A program made the position numbers and the translations under genes. Below are positions 1 through 9,292 of a stretch of 64,000 bases of DNA, one piece after another. Source of the DNA: Bacillota bacterium (GTDB lineage Bacteria > Bacillota > Clostridia > Lachnospirales > Lachnospiraceae); contig JAEZZQ010000030.1 in NCBI GenBank assembly GCA_023442465.1, positions 62,001-126,000 of the forward strand, given 5' to 3'. Position 1 is the stretch's first letter, and each line of letters starts with the position of its first letter. Below the pieces are notes generated by a model. The model was not told the origin of the DNA, searched no databases, and saw only the letters and a list, made by a program, of their open reading frames with translations.

Positions 1-1248
1 ACGGTCTTGGGGCAATACTCCAAGGATTATTTTGTGCTGCCCGAAGACCATATACTGACGCTGAAAGCGGACGGTGCAGAGCTTTATGATCTATCGGGAG
101 AGCCTACAGAACCGGAATGGCTGACGATAAGCTGGGACACCAACAGGAGCAGCAAGGGCGGCTATCCCTTCTATATGGAAAAAGAAATCATGGAGCAGCC
201 CGAGGTAATCGCAGAAACCATAGAACCCAGAATCAAAGACGGAATCCCGGACTTTACAGAAGATGAAATACCCGACAGTTTATTCAAAGATTGTGACCGT
301 GTCTGTGTAATAGCCTGCGGGACGGCAATGCATGCAGGTCTGGTAGGAAAAGCATTGATGCAGTCTCTCGTGCGGATGCACATCGACGTAGAGCTTGCCA
401 GCGAATTCATGTACACGGATACCGTTGTGGATGAAAAAACGCTGGTAATCGCCATTTCCCAGTCAGGAGAGACCATCGACACCCTCGAGGCATTAAAATA
501 TGCCAAGAGAAACGGCGCAAAGACTCTATCCATCGTAAATGTAAGAGGAGCCTCCATTGCCCGTGAAAGTGAGTACGTTATCTATACCAATGCGGGTCCG
601 GAAATCGCAGTAGCGAGCACTAAGGCATATACGACACAGCTGGCCGTTCTCTATCTGATTACAGGGCGCATGGCTTACGTGCGGGGAATCTTCGATACCG
701 ACCAGGTCGGAGAGTTTGCAAACGAGCTTCTTCGCGTACCCCAGGTTATTGGGCAGGTACTGGACAGACGGGAAGAAATCCACTACATTGCCAGAGGTAT
801 TTTAAATGCCAGGGACGTATTCATGATAGGAAGAGGTCTGGACCACTCCATTCTTTTGGAAGGTTCCTTGAAGCTGAAAGAAATATCCTATATTCACTCG
901 GAAGCCTATGCGTCGGGAGAGCTCAAACACGGCACTATTGCTCTGATCACCGAGGATACCCCGGTAGTCGCCGTAGTGACGCAGGATAAAGTCCAGTCCA
1001 AAGAATTTTCCAACATCAGGGAAGTCCAATCCAGAGGAGCAGAAGTCATCCTTCTCATGAAAGAGACCTATTCTTTGGATAAAGAGACCTCGTGGGGAGG
1101 CATCTTCAAGCTTCCGGCCATGCGTGATGAATTCATGGTAATGCCGGCCTCAGCAGCCCTGCAGCTCCTCGCCTATTATGTCTCTCTGGACAAAGGTCTG
1201 GACGTAGACAAACCGAGGAATCTGGCGAAAGTGGTAACTGTAGAATAA
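1..1248 (+). CDS. glmS: Glutamine-fructose-6-phosphate aminotransferase (isomerizing), 3' part
   Basis: GlmS makes glucosamine-6-phosphate from fructose-6-phosphate and glutamine, the first step towards UDP-GlcNAc and peptidoglycan. The reading frame is already open at base 1, so roughly the first third of the protein, the N-terminal glutaminase domain with its Cys nucleophile, lies upstream; the TTG at base 7 is not the start. The visible part holds the two SIS sugar-isomerase domains. Recognisable motifs are CGTAMHAG, SQSGETIDTLEA, STKAYTTQ, the SLKLKEISYIHSEAY stretch, and the canonical C-terminal end DKPRNLAKVVTVE. It ends in TAA at 1246-1248. A repeat-filled gap of about 415 bp follows with no obvious T-tract terminator. 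Identification is secure. Confidence 0.96.
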   Translation, partial: TVLGQYSKDYFVLPEDHILTLKADGAELYDLSGEPTEPEWLTISWDTNRSSKGGYPFYMEKEIMEQPEVIAETIEPRIKDGIPDFTEDEIPDSLFKDCDRVCVIACGTAMHAGLVGKALMQSLVRMHIDVELASEFMYTDTVVDEKTLVIAISQSGETIDTLEALKYAKRNGAKTLSIVNVRGASIARESEYVIYTNAGPEIAVASTKAYTTQLAVLYLITGRMAYVRGIFDTDQVGEFANELLRVPQVIGQVLDRREEIHYIARGILNARDVFMIGRGLDHSILLEGSLKLKEISYIHSEAYASGELKHGTIALITEDTPVVAVVTQDKVQSKEFSNIREVQSRGAEVILLMKETYSLDKETSWGGIFKLPAMRDEFMVMPASAALQLLAYYVSLDKGLDVDKPRNLAKVVTVE

Positions 1249-1264
1249 TGGGCTTTCTATAATT

Positions 1265-1371
1265 AGGAAAGTACTCCTATTACAGAGAAAATAAATACGC
1301 AGATGTGCGCGCAGAACAAAAGCTATGCTGTCGAAGTATTTGGCGGCGGGAGTGCGTGAAACACCTGAAAC
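1265..1371 (+). repeat. Dispersed intergenic repeat, family A, copy 1 (diverged)
   Basis: This copy begins with AGGAAAGTACTCCTATTACA and continues through a GC-rich core (ACGCAGATGTGCGCGC), CAAAAGCTATGCTGTCGAAG and GGCGGCGGGAGTGCGTGAA. The same order of blocks recurs at 1537-1620 and 9338-9463. It carries no coding signal. It is the most diverged copy and has lost the CACTTTTGTTC end block. Confidence 0.75.
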
Positions 1372-1390
1372 AAGAAAAGCTGGGAAGATT

Positions 1391-1417
1391 CATCGTCCGC
1401 CATTTAACCGGACGATG
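1391..1417. other. Perfect 9-bp hairpin between repeat copies
   Basis: CATCGTCCG (1391-1399) and CGGACGATG (1409-1417) form a perfect 9-bp inverted repeat with a 9-nt loop. No T-run follows, so it is not a standard intrinsic terminator. It may be part of a decayed repeat or may stabilise the 3' end of the glmS transcript. Confidence 0.5.
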
Positions 1418-1536
1418 GAACAGGAAATTATAAAAACCCCCGTCAGGCTTTGTGTATCTGAAATCAATGCAACTCTTTCTTTTCTTTAATTTTTAGATGC
1501 TCCATCAAACCATCTATGGTACAATAATAAAGTAAG

Positions 1537-1620
1537 ATAGATGCGCAGCTACGCGCGCGGAACAAAAGCTGTGCTGTCGAAGTATTTGGTCGCGAGAATA
1601 TATGAAGCACACTTTTGTTC
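1537..1620 (+). repeat. Dispersed intergenic repeat, family A, copy 2
   Basis: The copy contains GATGCGCAGCTACGCGCG, then ACAAAAGCTGTGCTGTCGAAG, then AAGCACACTTTTGTTC, and closely matches the copy at 9365-9447. It ends about 44 bp before dnaE. GATGCGCAGCTACGCGCG is itself nearly self-complementary. The left end block seen in copies 1 and 3 is not clear here. Confidence 0.8.
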
Positions 1621-1663
1621 TCAACATTTTCACATATGAATAAAGGATTAAGGAGCATCCCTC

Positions 1664-4600
1664 ATGGCATTCACTCATTTACATGTCCATACGGAATACA
1701 GCCTTTTGGACGGTTCCAATAAAATAAAAGAATACATAAAGCGCGTCAAAGAACTGGGTATGGACAGCGCTGCAATCACTGACCACGGCGTTATGTACGG
1801 CGTCATTGACTTCTACAAAGAAGCGAAAGCTGCAGGAATCAATCCCGTTCTAGGCTGCGAAGTATATGTAGCACCGGGTTCCCGTTTCGATAAAGAGCTT
1901 ACCGGAGGCGAAGACAGATATTACCATCTCGTACTCCTTGCAGAGAACAACACAGGCTACGCCAACCTCATGAAAATTGTCAGCCGCGGTTTTACCGAGG
2001 GCTATTACTACAGACCCCGCGTGGATATGGAAGTACTGAGGGAATTTCACGAAGGAATCATAGCCCTTTCTGCCTGCCTTGCCGGTGAAGTGCAAAGAAA
2101 TATATCCAAGGGACTGCCGGAGGAAGCCAGAAAAGCGGCTCGCAAATACGAGGAATGCTTTGGCAAGGGCAACTATTTTCTGGAATTGCAGGATCACGGA
2201 ATACCGGAGCAGAAGACGGTAAATGCCGCTCTTTTACAAATGAGCAAGGAGTTGGACATCCCCCTTGTCGCCACCAATGATGTACATTATACCTATGCGG
2301 AAGATGAGAAGCCCCACGACATTTTGTTGTGTATACAGACGGCCAAGAAGCTGGCCGACGAAGACCGCATGCGTTACGAGGGCGGACAATATTATGTTAA
2401 GAGCGAAGAAGAAATGAAGGGGCTGTTCTCCTATGCGTGGGAGGCTGTGGAAAATACCCAGAGAATCGCAGACCGCTGCCACGTGGATATCGAATTCGGA
2501 GTGACCAAGCTGCCCCATTTCGAAGTGCCTGAAGGTTATGATTCCCTAACCTATTTGAATAAATTATGTTATGACGGCCTGCACGAGCGCTACGGAGAAG
2601 TCAGCGAAGAGCTTAAAGAGCGTTTGGATTACGAGCTGGGCGTTATCCGTTCCATGGGATATGTGGATTATTTCCTCATCGTATGGGATTTCATTAATTA
2701 TGCCAAGATGAACGATATCATAGTCGGGCCGGGGAGAGGTTCGGCGGCGGGCAGCATCGTTGCTTATTGCCTGAAGATTACGGATATCGACCCGATAAAA
2801 TATAACCTGCTGTTTGAACGTTTCCTGAATCCGGAGAGAATATCCATGCCGGATATCGATATCGATTTCTGCTTCGAAAGAAGACAGGAGGTCATCGATT
2901 ACGTGGGACGTAAATACGGTACGGACAAGGTGGTGCAGATCGTCACCTTCGGTACCATGGCGGCGAAGGGTGTTATCCGCGACGTAGGAAGGGTTATGGA
3001 CTTGCCCTATGCTTATGTGGATACGATTGCCAAAATGATACCCAATGAGCTGAATATTACGATTGAAAGAGCCCTTAGCGTCAATCCGGAATTCAGAAAG
3101 CTTTACGAGCAGGATGAACAGGTGCATTATCTTATCGATATGTGCAAGCGTCTGGAGGGTCTGCCCAGACATACTTCCATGCATGCGGCGGGAGTGGTTA
3201 TCTGCAGCATGCCCGCAGAGGAATTCGTACCCCTTTCCAGAGGAAGTGACGGTTCCATCACTACACAGTTTCCCATGACCACCATTGAGGAATTGGGACT
3301 GCTGAAAATGGACTTTCTGGGACTGCGCACTCTTACGGTACTCCAGAATGCGGTACGCCTGATTGAGAAGGGGCATAACATCAAGCTGGATATGAACGAG
3401 ATCGATTATGACGATAAAGCGGTGCTTTCTTCCATCGGAACCGGCCGTACCGACGGAATATTCCAGTTGGAAAGCGGCGGTATGAAAAGCTTTATGAAGG
3501 AGCTAAAGCCCCAGAATCTGGAGGATATCATAGCGGGAATCTCCTTGTACCGTCCCGGTCCTATGGATTTTATTCCCAAATATATACAAGGCAAGAACAA
3601 CCATCATGCCATTACCTATTCCTGTCCTCAGTTAGAGCCTATACTTAATCCTACTTACGGCTGTATCGTTTATCAGGAGCAGGTTATGCAGATCGTGCGT
3701 GATTTGGGTGGTTATACCCTTGGCAGAAGCGATTTGGTAAGGCGTGCCATGAGCAAGAAGAAACAGTCCGTAATGGAAAAGGAGCGCAGCACTTTCATCT
3801 ACGGAAATGAAGAAGAAGGCGTTCCGGGCTGCGTAGCCAATGGCATAGACGAAAAGACAGCGAGCAAGATATATGAGGATATGATGGATTTCGCCAAGTA
3901 TGCTTTTAATAAGTCTCATGCGGCGTGTTATGCGGTGGTTTCCTATCAGACAGCCTATTTAAAATATTATTATCCCGTGGAATTCATGGCGGCCCTTCTT
4001 ACCTCGGTCATAGACTTTTCCAGCAAGGTTTCGGAATACATAATGACTTGCAGGAGCATGGGAATCGCTATCCTGCCTCCTGATATCAATGCGGGAGAAG
4101 CCGGATTTTCCGTAAGCGCGGGTTCCATACGATATGCCCTTACGGCAATCAAAGGTGTGGGGCGCCCGGTCATCGACGCAGTAGTAAGGGAGAGGGAGGA
4201 GCGCGGTCCCTATACGAATTTAAATGACTTTATCGTCCGTATGGCAGATAAGGATATGAACAAGCGAACCGTGGAAAACTTTATTAAATCGGGTGCGCTG
4301 GATGAACTGGGCGGCACGAGAAAACAGTTTATGAACGTATACGTGCAAGTCATGGATCATCTGCATCAGGATAAGAAGAACAACATGGCGGGACAGATTT
4401 CTCTCTTCGATATCGTATCCGAGGAGGAAAAAGAGGATTACGAAATAAAAATGCCGGATGTAGGGGAATATTCCAAGGAAATGCGCCTCGCCTTCGAAAA
4501 GGAAGTGCTTGGCATCTACGTCAGCGGACATCCTCTGGAGGAATACGAGGACGTATGGAAGAAGAATACGACCAATACTACGGCAGATTTTCTTCTGGAT

Positions 4601-5113
4601 GAGGAAAGCGGCGAGACCGAGGCTAAGGACGGCGAGTCCGTTACCATCGGCGGCATTATCGCGGATAAAAAAATAAAATATACAAAAAATGATAAGGTGA
4701 TGGCCTTTTTGCAGGTGGAGGACTTGGTAGGAACGGTAGAAGTAATTGTATTTCCCAAGGACTATGAGAAGAATTCCAATAAGCTCATGGAGGATAACAA
4801 AGTCTTTATCAAAGGAAGGGTTTCTGTAGAGGAAGACAAGGACGGGAAGCTGATTTGCGAGAAAATTACCGGCTTCGATGAAATAACGAAAAAGCTTTGG
4901 ATCAAGTTTGCCACTAAAGAAGCTTATGACCAGGCGGAGCAGGGGCTTTTGGGGATTCTGGCTGCTTCGGACGGCAAGGATAAGGTATGTATTTACGTGG
5001 AGAATCCGAAAGCGGTAAAAAACCTGCCCGCAAACAAAAGTGTGAATGCGGATAGGGAACTGGTGGAAAAGCTGGAAACTTTGTATGGTAAAGACAACAT
5101 AAAAGTGACGTAA
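1664..5113 (+). CDS. dnaE: DNA polymerase III subunit alpha, DnaE type
   Basis: This is the replicative C-family DNA polymerase alpha subunit, 1149 residues, a normal length for DnaE1 forms. The N-terminal PHP domain opens with HLHVHTEYSLLDGSNK near residue 5. The polymerase catalytic aspartates are in MPDIDIDFCFERR near residue 400, preceded by GPGRGSAAGS. A helix-hairpin-helix region follows (YALTAIKGVG near 830), then an OB-fold region near residue 1000 (VTIGGIIADKK, MAFLQVEDLVGTVEVIVFP). There is no exonuclease insertion of the PolC type. ATG is preceded by AAGGAG with a suitable spacer. It stands alone: pfkA downstream has its own promoter. Confidence 0.97.
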   Translation: MAFTHLHVHTEYSLLDGSNKIKEYIKRVKELGMDSAAITDHGVMYGVIDFYKEAKAAGINPVLGCEVYVAPGSRFDKELTGGEDRYYHLVLLAENNTGYANLMKIVSRGFTEGYYYRPRVDMEVLREFHEGIIALSACLAGEVQRNISKGLPEEARKAARKYEECFGKGNYFLELQDHGIPEQKTVNAALLQMSKELDIPLVATNDVHYTYAEDEKPHDILLCIQTAKKLADEDRMRYEGGQYYVKSEEEMKGLFSYAWEAVENTQRIADRCHVDIEFGVTKLPHFEVPEGYDSLTYLNKLCYDGLHERYGEVSEELKERLDYELGVIRSMGYVDYFLIVWDFINYAKMNDIIVGPGRGSAAGSIVAYCLKITDIDPIKYNLLFERFLNPERISMPDIDIDFCFERRQEVIDYVGRKYGTDKVVQIVTFGTMAAKGVIRDVGRVMDLPYAYVDTIAKMIPNELNITIERALSVNPEFRKLYEQDEQVHYLIDMCKRLEGLPRHTSMHAAGVVICSMPAEEFVPLSRGSDGSITTQFPMTTIEELGLLKMDFLGLRTLTVLQNAVRLIEKGHNIKLDMNEIDYDDKAVLSSIGTGRTDGIFQLESGGMKSFMKELKPQNLEDIIAGISLYRPGPMDFIPKYIQGKNNHHAITYSCPQLEPILNPTYGCIVYQEQVMQIVRDLGGYTLGRSDLVRRAMSKKKQSVMEKERSTFIYGNEEEGVPGCVANGIDEKTASKIYEDMMDFAKYAFNKSHAACYAVVSYQTAYLKYYYPVEFMAALLTSVIDFSSKVSEYIMTCRSMGIAILPPDINAGEAGFSVSAGSIRYALTAIKGVGRPVIDAVVREREERGPYTNLNDFIVRMADKDMNKRTVENFIKSGALDELGGTRKQFMNVYVQVMDHLHQDKKNNMAGQISLFDIVSEEEKEDYEIKMPDVGEYSKEMRLAFEKEVLGIYVSGHPLEEYEDVWKKNTTNTTADFLLDEESGETEAKDGESVTIGGIIADKKIKYTKNDKVMAFLQVEDLVGTVEVIVFPKDYEKNSNKLMEDNKVFIKGRVSVEEDKDGKLICEKITGFDEITKKLWIKFATKEAYDQAEQGLLGILAASDGKDKVCIYVENPKAVKNLPANKSVNADRELVEKLETLYGKDNIKVT

Positions 5114-5147
5114 TTTTGTATAAGGTTAAAAACACGAAGAAAATATA

Positions 5148-5176
5148 TTGAAAACGATTTCGAAACAAGGTAGAAT
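5148..5176 (+). promoter_or_regulatory. Sigma-A promoter for pfkA
   Basis: TTGAAA at 5148-5153 and TAGAAT at 5171-5176 are separated by exactly 17 bp. The promoter lies about 58 bp upstream of the pfkA start and just after the dnaE stop. Confidence 0.7.
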
Positions 5177-5233
5177 GTAGTAGGTTAATTATCTATCAAA
5201 GCATCCGGGTAAACGGATGGAAGAGGTGTGAAA

Positions 5234-6208
5234 ATGGCAAAAGAGATAAAAACGATTGGAATATTGACAAGCGGAGGAGATGCGCCGGGAATGAACGCGG
5301 CGATTCGGGCGGTAGTAAGAAAGTCGATAGCCAACGGGGTAAAGGTAAAGGGGATAAAAAAAGGTTATCAAGGGCTTTTAAACGAAGAGATTATAGATTT
5401 GGAGAGAAATAGTGTCTCAGATATCATACAGAGGGGAGGTACCATCCTCGGAACAGCGCGCTGTGTGGAATTTAAGACCCAGGAGGGGCAGGAGAAAGGT
5501 GCACAGATTTGCAGAAAGCACGGAATAGACGGGCTTGTGGTCATAGGCGGAGACGGCTCCTATCGTGGTGCGCAGGATTTGGCAAGAAAGGGAATCAACA
5601 CCATTGGGATTCCGGGAACGATAGATCTGGATATCACCTGCACCGACTATACGATTGGCTTCGATACCGCGGTGAATACAGCGATGCAGGCCATCGACAA
5701 GGTGCGCGATACGTCTTCTTCCCATGAACGCTGCAGCATTATTGAGGTAATGGGCAGAAACGCAGGTTATATCGCTCTTTGGTGCGGCGTGGCTAACGGC
5801 GCGGAGGATATTCTTCTTCCTGAGAAATATGATTATAACGAGCAAAGGATCATCAATAATATTATCAATAACAGAAAGCGTGGAAAGACTCATCATATCA
5901 TTATCAATGCGGAGGGAATCGGTCATTCTACCTCCATGGCGAGAAGAATAGAGGCGGCTACCGGTATCGAGACCAGGGCAACCATTTTAGGTTACATGCA
6001 AAGAGGCGGAAGCCCCACCTGTAAGGATCGTTTTTATGCGTCTATTATGGGTTCCTATGCGGCAGATATCCTTTGTGAGGGTAAGAGCAACCGTGTGGTA
6101 GGCTATCAGAAGGGCGAGTTTCGGGATTTCGACATCGAAGAGGCACTTGCGATGCAGAAGGGAATACCGGATTACCAATACGAGGTGAGCAGGGCGCTAT
6201 CGATGTAA
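5234..6208 (+). CDS. pfkA: ATP-dependent 6-phosphofructokinase
   Basis: This enzyme phosphorylates fructose-6-phosphate to fructose-1,6-bisphosphate, the committed step of glycolysis. The protein is 324 residues, a normal bacterial PFK length. Visible motifs are GILTSGGDAPGMNAAIR (ATP/effector loop), GGDGSYRGA, PGTIDLDI (catalytic Asp), RCSIIEVMGR and the C-terminal QRGGSPTCKDR. The Gly in GGDGS and the Gly before TID indicate ATP rather than pyrophosphate use. The usual GTIDND has Leu for Asn, which is a departure from the E. coli-type sequence. ATG at 5234 is preferred over GTG at 5228 because AGAGG (5222-5226) is 7 nt before ATG but only 1 nt before GTG. Confidence 0.95.
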   Translation: MAKEIKTIGILTSGGDAPGMNAAIRAVVRKSIANGVKVKGIKKGYQGLLNEEIIDLERNSVSDIIQRGGTILGTARCVEFKTQEGQEKGAQICRKHGIDGLVVIGGDGSYRGAQDLARKGINTIGIPGTIDLDITCTDYTIGFDTAVNTAMQAIDKVRDTSSSHERCSIIEVMGRNAGYIALWCGVANGAEDILLPEKYDYNEQRIINNIINNRKRGKTHHIIINAEGIGHSTSMARRIEAATGIETRATILGYMQRGGSPTCKDRFYASIMGSYAADILCEGKSNRVVGYQKGEFRDFDIEEALAMQKGIPDYQYEVSRALSM

Positions 6209-6242
6209 AAAGGCTTAATAGTAACGATAAACATGTTTTTAT

Positions 6243-6272
6243 GGCGGACTCGCATGGAAGTGCTGGTCCGCC
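6243..6272 (+). terminator. Hairpin between pfkA and the SpoU gene
   Basis: GGCGGAC (6243-6249) and GTCCGCC (6266-6272) form a perfect 7-bp stem with a 16-nt loop, followed by TATTG rather than a T-run. It may be a weak terminator or a processing stem. It argues against starting the downstream protein at the ATG at 6241, which would lie inside it. Confidence 0.4.
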
Positions 6273-6300
6273 TATTGTAAATATGCAGACGGTGGAAAGT

Positions 6301-7080
6301 ATGATAACGAGCGTAACCAACAAAAAAGTGAAAAGCATCGTACAGTTGAATAAAAAGGCGGGACTGAGAAGAAAAGAGGGCATCTTCATCGCAGAGGGCA
6401 TTAAAATGTTCCTGGAGGCACCTTTGGAGAGTGTTCTGGAGGTCTATGTGTCGGAGGGCTTCCACAAAGTTTCACAGATAGAGCAAAAGCTGAAGCAATG
6501 CGTATATGAAACAGTATCTGAGGAAGTTTTTTCTAAGATATCGGACACCCAGACTCCGCAGGGCATCTTATGTGTGCTAAGGCAGTCTCACTACTCGTTA
6601 AAGGACATGCTGGAAGGTCAGGGGGTACCGCTTTTTCTCGTTGTGGAGGGACTTCAGGACCCCGGCAATCTGGGAACCATCCTTCGTACCGGAGAGGGAG
6701 CAGGGGTGAGCGGTGTGATTATGAGCAGGGATACGGTGGACATATATAATCCGAAGACGATACGTTCCACCATGGGATCCATATATCGTGTGCCATTTTT
6801 TTATGCGGATGATATCGTGCAGACGGTGAAGGTGCTGCAAACGGACGGGATCAAGGTATACGCAGCGCATTTAAAGGGAGAGGAGAGCTACTCCCGGTGC
6901 GATTATACGGGAGGCACAGCTTTTTTGATCGGGAACGAAGGAAACGGGTTGTCGGAGGAACTGTCTGAGACGGCGGACAATTATATAAAGATTCCCATGA
7001 AAGGACAGGTAGAGTCACTGAATGCTGCAGTTTCCGCTTCTTTGCTTATGTATGAAGCGGCAAGACAGCGGGAAAATTAA
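6301..7080 (+). CDS. TrmH/SpoU-family RNA 2'-O-methyltransferase
   Basis: This is a SPOUT-fold methyltransferase using S-adenosylmethionine to 2'-O-methylate RNA, probably 23S rRNA (RlmB-like). The N-terminal part is a substrate-binding domain (KKVKSIVQLNKKAGLRRKEG, GIFIAEG). The SpoU catalytic domain has the three signature motifs: GLQDPGNLGTILRT (motif 1), FLIGNEGNGLSEE (motif 2) and IPMKGQVESLNAAVSASLLMYE (motif 3, trefoil knot). ATG at 6301 is chosen because family members begin MITSxxN and because the upstream ATG at 6241 falls in a hairpin; the RBS (GGTGG/GGAAAG) is modest. proC follows after 17 bp, so the two probably share a transcript. The exact target nucleotide cannot be told from sequence. 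Confidence 0.88.
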   Translation: MITSVTNKKVKSIVQLNKKAGLRRKEGIFIAEGIKMFLEAPLESVLEVYVSEGFHKVSQIEQKLKQCVYETVSEEVFSKISDTQTPQGILCVLRQSHYSLKDMLEGQGVPLFLVVEGLQDPGNLGTILRTGEGAGVSGVIMSRDTVDIYNPKTIRSTMGSIYRVPFFYADDIVQTVKVLQTDGIKVYAAHLKGEESYSRCDYTGGTAFLIGNEGNGLSEELSETADNYIKIPMKGQVESLNAAVSASLLMYEAARQREN

Positions 7081-7097
7081 AAACGGAGGGATGAGAA

Positions 7098-7892
7098 ATG
7101 CAAATAGGATTTATTGGACTTGGAAATATGGCGAAAGCCATCATAGGCGGCATGCTGAAACAAAATATCGTAACGCAGGAGGAAATCATCGGCACGGCGA
7201 AAACAGAGACGACGATGGAGAAGATGCGCAAGGAATTCGGTATCCGCACGGTAGGAAGCAATAAAGAGACAGCGGCGGAAGCAGATGTACTCATTCTTGC
7301 GGTAAAGCCCATTTTTTTCCCCGAAGTAATACAGGAAATACGGGATGAAATAGGGGAAGATAAGCTGATTATCAGCATCGCGGCGGGAAAGACCATGGAG
7401 TGGATAGAGAAGGAGTTTAAAAAGCCTGTAAAGCTCATCCGCTGCATGCCCAATACCCCGGCGCTGGTGGGAGAGGGCTGTACGGCGGTATGTGTCAATT
7501 CCTCGGTAAAGAGTGAGGATGAGGAGTTTTGCCTAAAGCTGATGGGAAGCTTTGGCAAGGCAATATCCATTCCCGAGAGGCTGATGGATGCGGCGGGAGC
7601 AGTTTCAGGCAGTTCTCCTGCTTATGTATTTATGTTTATAGAAGCTATGGCGGATGCGGCGGTGGCGGCAGGAATGCCGCGGAAACAAGCCTATGAGTTC
7701 GCTTCCCAGGCGGTGCTTGGAAGCGCGAAAATGGTATTGGAGACCGGAATACATCCGGGAGAATTAAAGGACATGGTATGTTCTCCCGGAGGCACCACGA
7801 TCGAGGGCGTCAGAGTTCTGGAAGAAAAAGGAATGCGTTCCGCGGTGACGGAGGCTTTGAGCGCTTGCGTAGAGAAGTCGAAAAAGTTATAA
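7098..7892 (+). CDS. proC: Pyrroline-5-carboxylate reductase
   Basis: ProC catalyses the last step of proline synthesis, reducing 1-pyrroline-5-carboxylate with NAD(P)H. The 264-residue protein starts with the Rossmann motif GFIGLGNMAKAIIGGML. It has the family stretch RCMPNTPALVGEG near 115 and the C-terminal signature DAAGAVSGSSPAYVFMFIEAMADAAVAAGM, given here in two parts as DAAGAVSGSSPAY and VFMFIEAMADAAV, ending with the VCSPGGTTIEGVRVLEE loop that lines the active site. ACGGAGGG sits 8-9 nt before ATG. It is probably co-transcribed with the methyltransferase gene 17 bp upstream. No clear terminator follows. Confidence 0.96.
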   Translation: MQIGFIGLGNMAKAIIGGMLKQNIVTQEEIIGTAKTETTMEKMRKEFGIRTVGSNKETAAEADVLILAVKPIFFPEVIQEIRDEIGEDKLIISIAAGKTMEWIEKEFKKPVKLIRCMPNTPALVGEGCTAVCVNSSVKSEDEEFCLKLMGSFGKAISIPERLMDAAGAVSGSSPAYVFMFIEAMADAAVAAGMPRKQAYEFASQAVLGSAKMVLETGIHPGELKDMVCSPGGTTIEGVRVLEEKGMRSAVTEALSACVEKSKKL

Positions 7893-7980
7893 AATTTGTA
7901 ACATATGTGGGAAAATAAGGAAAAAATATCACATAAATCTTACGGGACAAGTGTATAAAATCAGGGAAAACAGCGTAAAC

Positions 7981-8009
7981 TTGACAATGACTGCTTCATT
8001 TGTTATTAT
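7981..8009 (+). promoter_or_regulatory. Strong sigma-A promoter for the cell-wall hydrolase gene
   Basis: A consensus TTGACA (7981-7986), a 17-bp spacer and TATTAT (8004-8009) stand about 110 bp upstream of the hydrolase start. The intervening leader is AT-rich and shows no obvious strong fold. Confidence 0.75.
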
Positions 8010-8118
8010 TATTCGCGTAATAAAATTAACAAATTTGTAATAATTACATATGATAGCAGTAGAGTAAGTGTTCTTAGCAGGAAGTATTTGCACGGAGCAT
8101 AAGCTTGGAGGGAATGAA

Positions 8119-9273
8119 ATGTCAAGAAGCATAAAGCTGTTTTATAGACTGTCAGGTATTGCGCTGGCGCTTGTCATGGTGATGTCCATGGATATCAAGG
8201 CGACGGCCGGTGAAAGCACTACGGGCAGCAAAGAATATTTGGATTCGCTTAGCGTAGGAGTAGCTAAGATTCTGGATCCCAGCACTGAGGCCAGAGGTGA
8301 AAGCAGTGTATCGGAGAACTCGGTACAAGTATCTGCTGACAGCGCTGTTGCAAAAGAGACCGTGCCCGATATTACGGTTCAGGAACAGAAGGCGGAACCT
8401 GCCGTACAAAAGGAACCGGAATCGGATCTTGTCATGGCAGATGTACAGAACGCGCTGAATGTGCGGGCGGAGGCCGCCGAAGATTCGGAAAAGGTAGGCT
8501 TGTTATACAAGGACTGCGGCGGTAAGATTTTGGAGCGCAGGGATGGATGGACGAAATTGCAGTCCGGTTCTTTGGTGGGCTGGGCTAACGATGAATATCT
8601 CCTCTTTGGAGATGATGCCAAGAAGATGGCGGGAGAGGTTGGCAATCTTATCGTGACCATACAGACGGATGCGTTACGAGTGCGTAAGGCACCTAACACC
8701 GAGGCAGGCATATATGTGGTGATGGCACAGGACGATGAACTGGATGTGATCCAGGTGATGGACAATGACTGGATCAGCGTGGCATACGGCAATGAGATAG
8801 GCTATGTTTCATCTGAATTCGTGGATCTGGACTTCCACATTGACGAGGGAGAGACCGTTACCGCGATCAAGGCGCGGGAAAAAGCGGAGGCGGAAGCCAA
8901 GGCGAAGCTTACGGCCGATCAGGGAGCTGTTGTGGTGGGTGCGGATGATACAAGACTTCTTGCCGCTTTGATTTATTGTGAAGCAGGAAATCAGGGTTAC
9001 GAAGGACATCTGGCAGTAGGAGCTGTAGTCATGAACCGCGTAAGGAGCGGGGCATATCCCAATTCCATTACGGGCGTCATTTACGCTTCGGGCCAGTTTA
9101 CCCCTGCACTTAACGGAAAGGTAGCGAAGGCGTATGGAGGAAATATTCCGGATAGCTGCATAAAGGCGGCACAGGAAGCGATAGGCGGAGCGACCAATGT
9201 TGGAACGGCAACCCATTTCAAGAGGGCCGGCGTCCATGACGGAATCGTAATAGGAGACCACGTATTCTGGTAA
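8119..9273 (+). CDS. Secreted SH3-domain cell-wall hydrolase, SleB-like
   Basis: This is a predicted exported peptidoglycan hydrolase of 384 residues. A signal peptide occupies the N terminus (charged MSRSIKLFYR, then a hydrophobic run to about residue 30). A low-complexity Glu/Val/Ser linker follows. Two bacterial SH3-like repeats come next, each with ALNVRAEA or ALRVRKAP at the start and a GW/GY-A/V motif near the end (residues about 110-160 and 185-240). A short charged Lys/Glu/Ala helix leads to a C-terminal Hydrolase_2 (SleB/CwlJ-type) domain (LLAALIYCEAGNQGYEGH, AVGAVVMNRVRSG, ending GDHVFW). ATG at 8119 has GGAGGGAA at 8108-8115; a GTG at 8068 gives a longer frame but lacks an RBS and would bury the signal peptide. 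Substrate bond is not determinable. Confidence 0.85.
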   Translation: MSRSIKLFYRLSGIALALVMVMSMDIKATAGESTTGSKEYLDSLSVGVAKILDPSTEARGESSVSENSVQVSADSAVAKETVPDITVQEQKAEPAVQKEPESDLVMADVQNALNVRAEAAEDSEKVGLLYKDCGGKILERRDGWTKLQSGSLVGWANDEYLLFGDDAKKMAGEVGNLIVTIQTDALRVRKAPNTEAGIYVVMAQDDELDVIQVMDNDWISVAYGNEIGYVSSEFVDLDFHIDEGETVTAIKAREKAEAEAKAKLTADQGAVVVGADDTRLLAALIYCEAGNQGYEGHLAVGAVVMNRVRSGAYPNSITGVIYASGQFTPALNGKVAKAYGGNIPDSCIKAAQEAIGGATNVGTATHFKRAGVHDGIVIGDHVFW

Positions 9274-9292
9274 GCAATATTTTTTGGGAGAT

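Noticed and set aside
2564..3376. 270-codon open frame on the - strand inside dnaE
   Set aside because: It overlaps a certain DnaE frame, has no RBS and no family resemblance; it results from codon usage on the opposite strand.
6241..6300. Upstream ATG for the SpoU methyltransferase
   Set aside because: The segment lies within a 7-bp hairpin, lacks an RBS and adds residues not seen in family members; ATG 6301 is preferred.
8068..8118. GTG start for the hydrolase
   Set aside because: No RBS, and it would place 17 extra residues before a good signal peptide.
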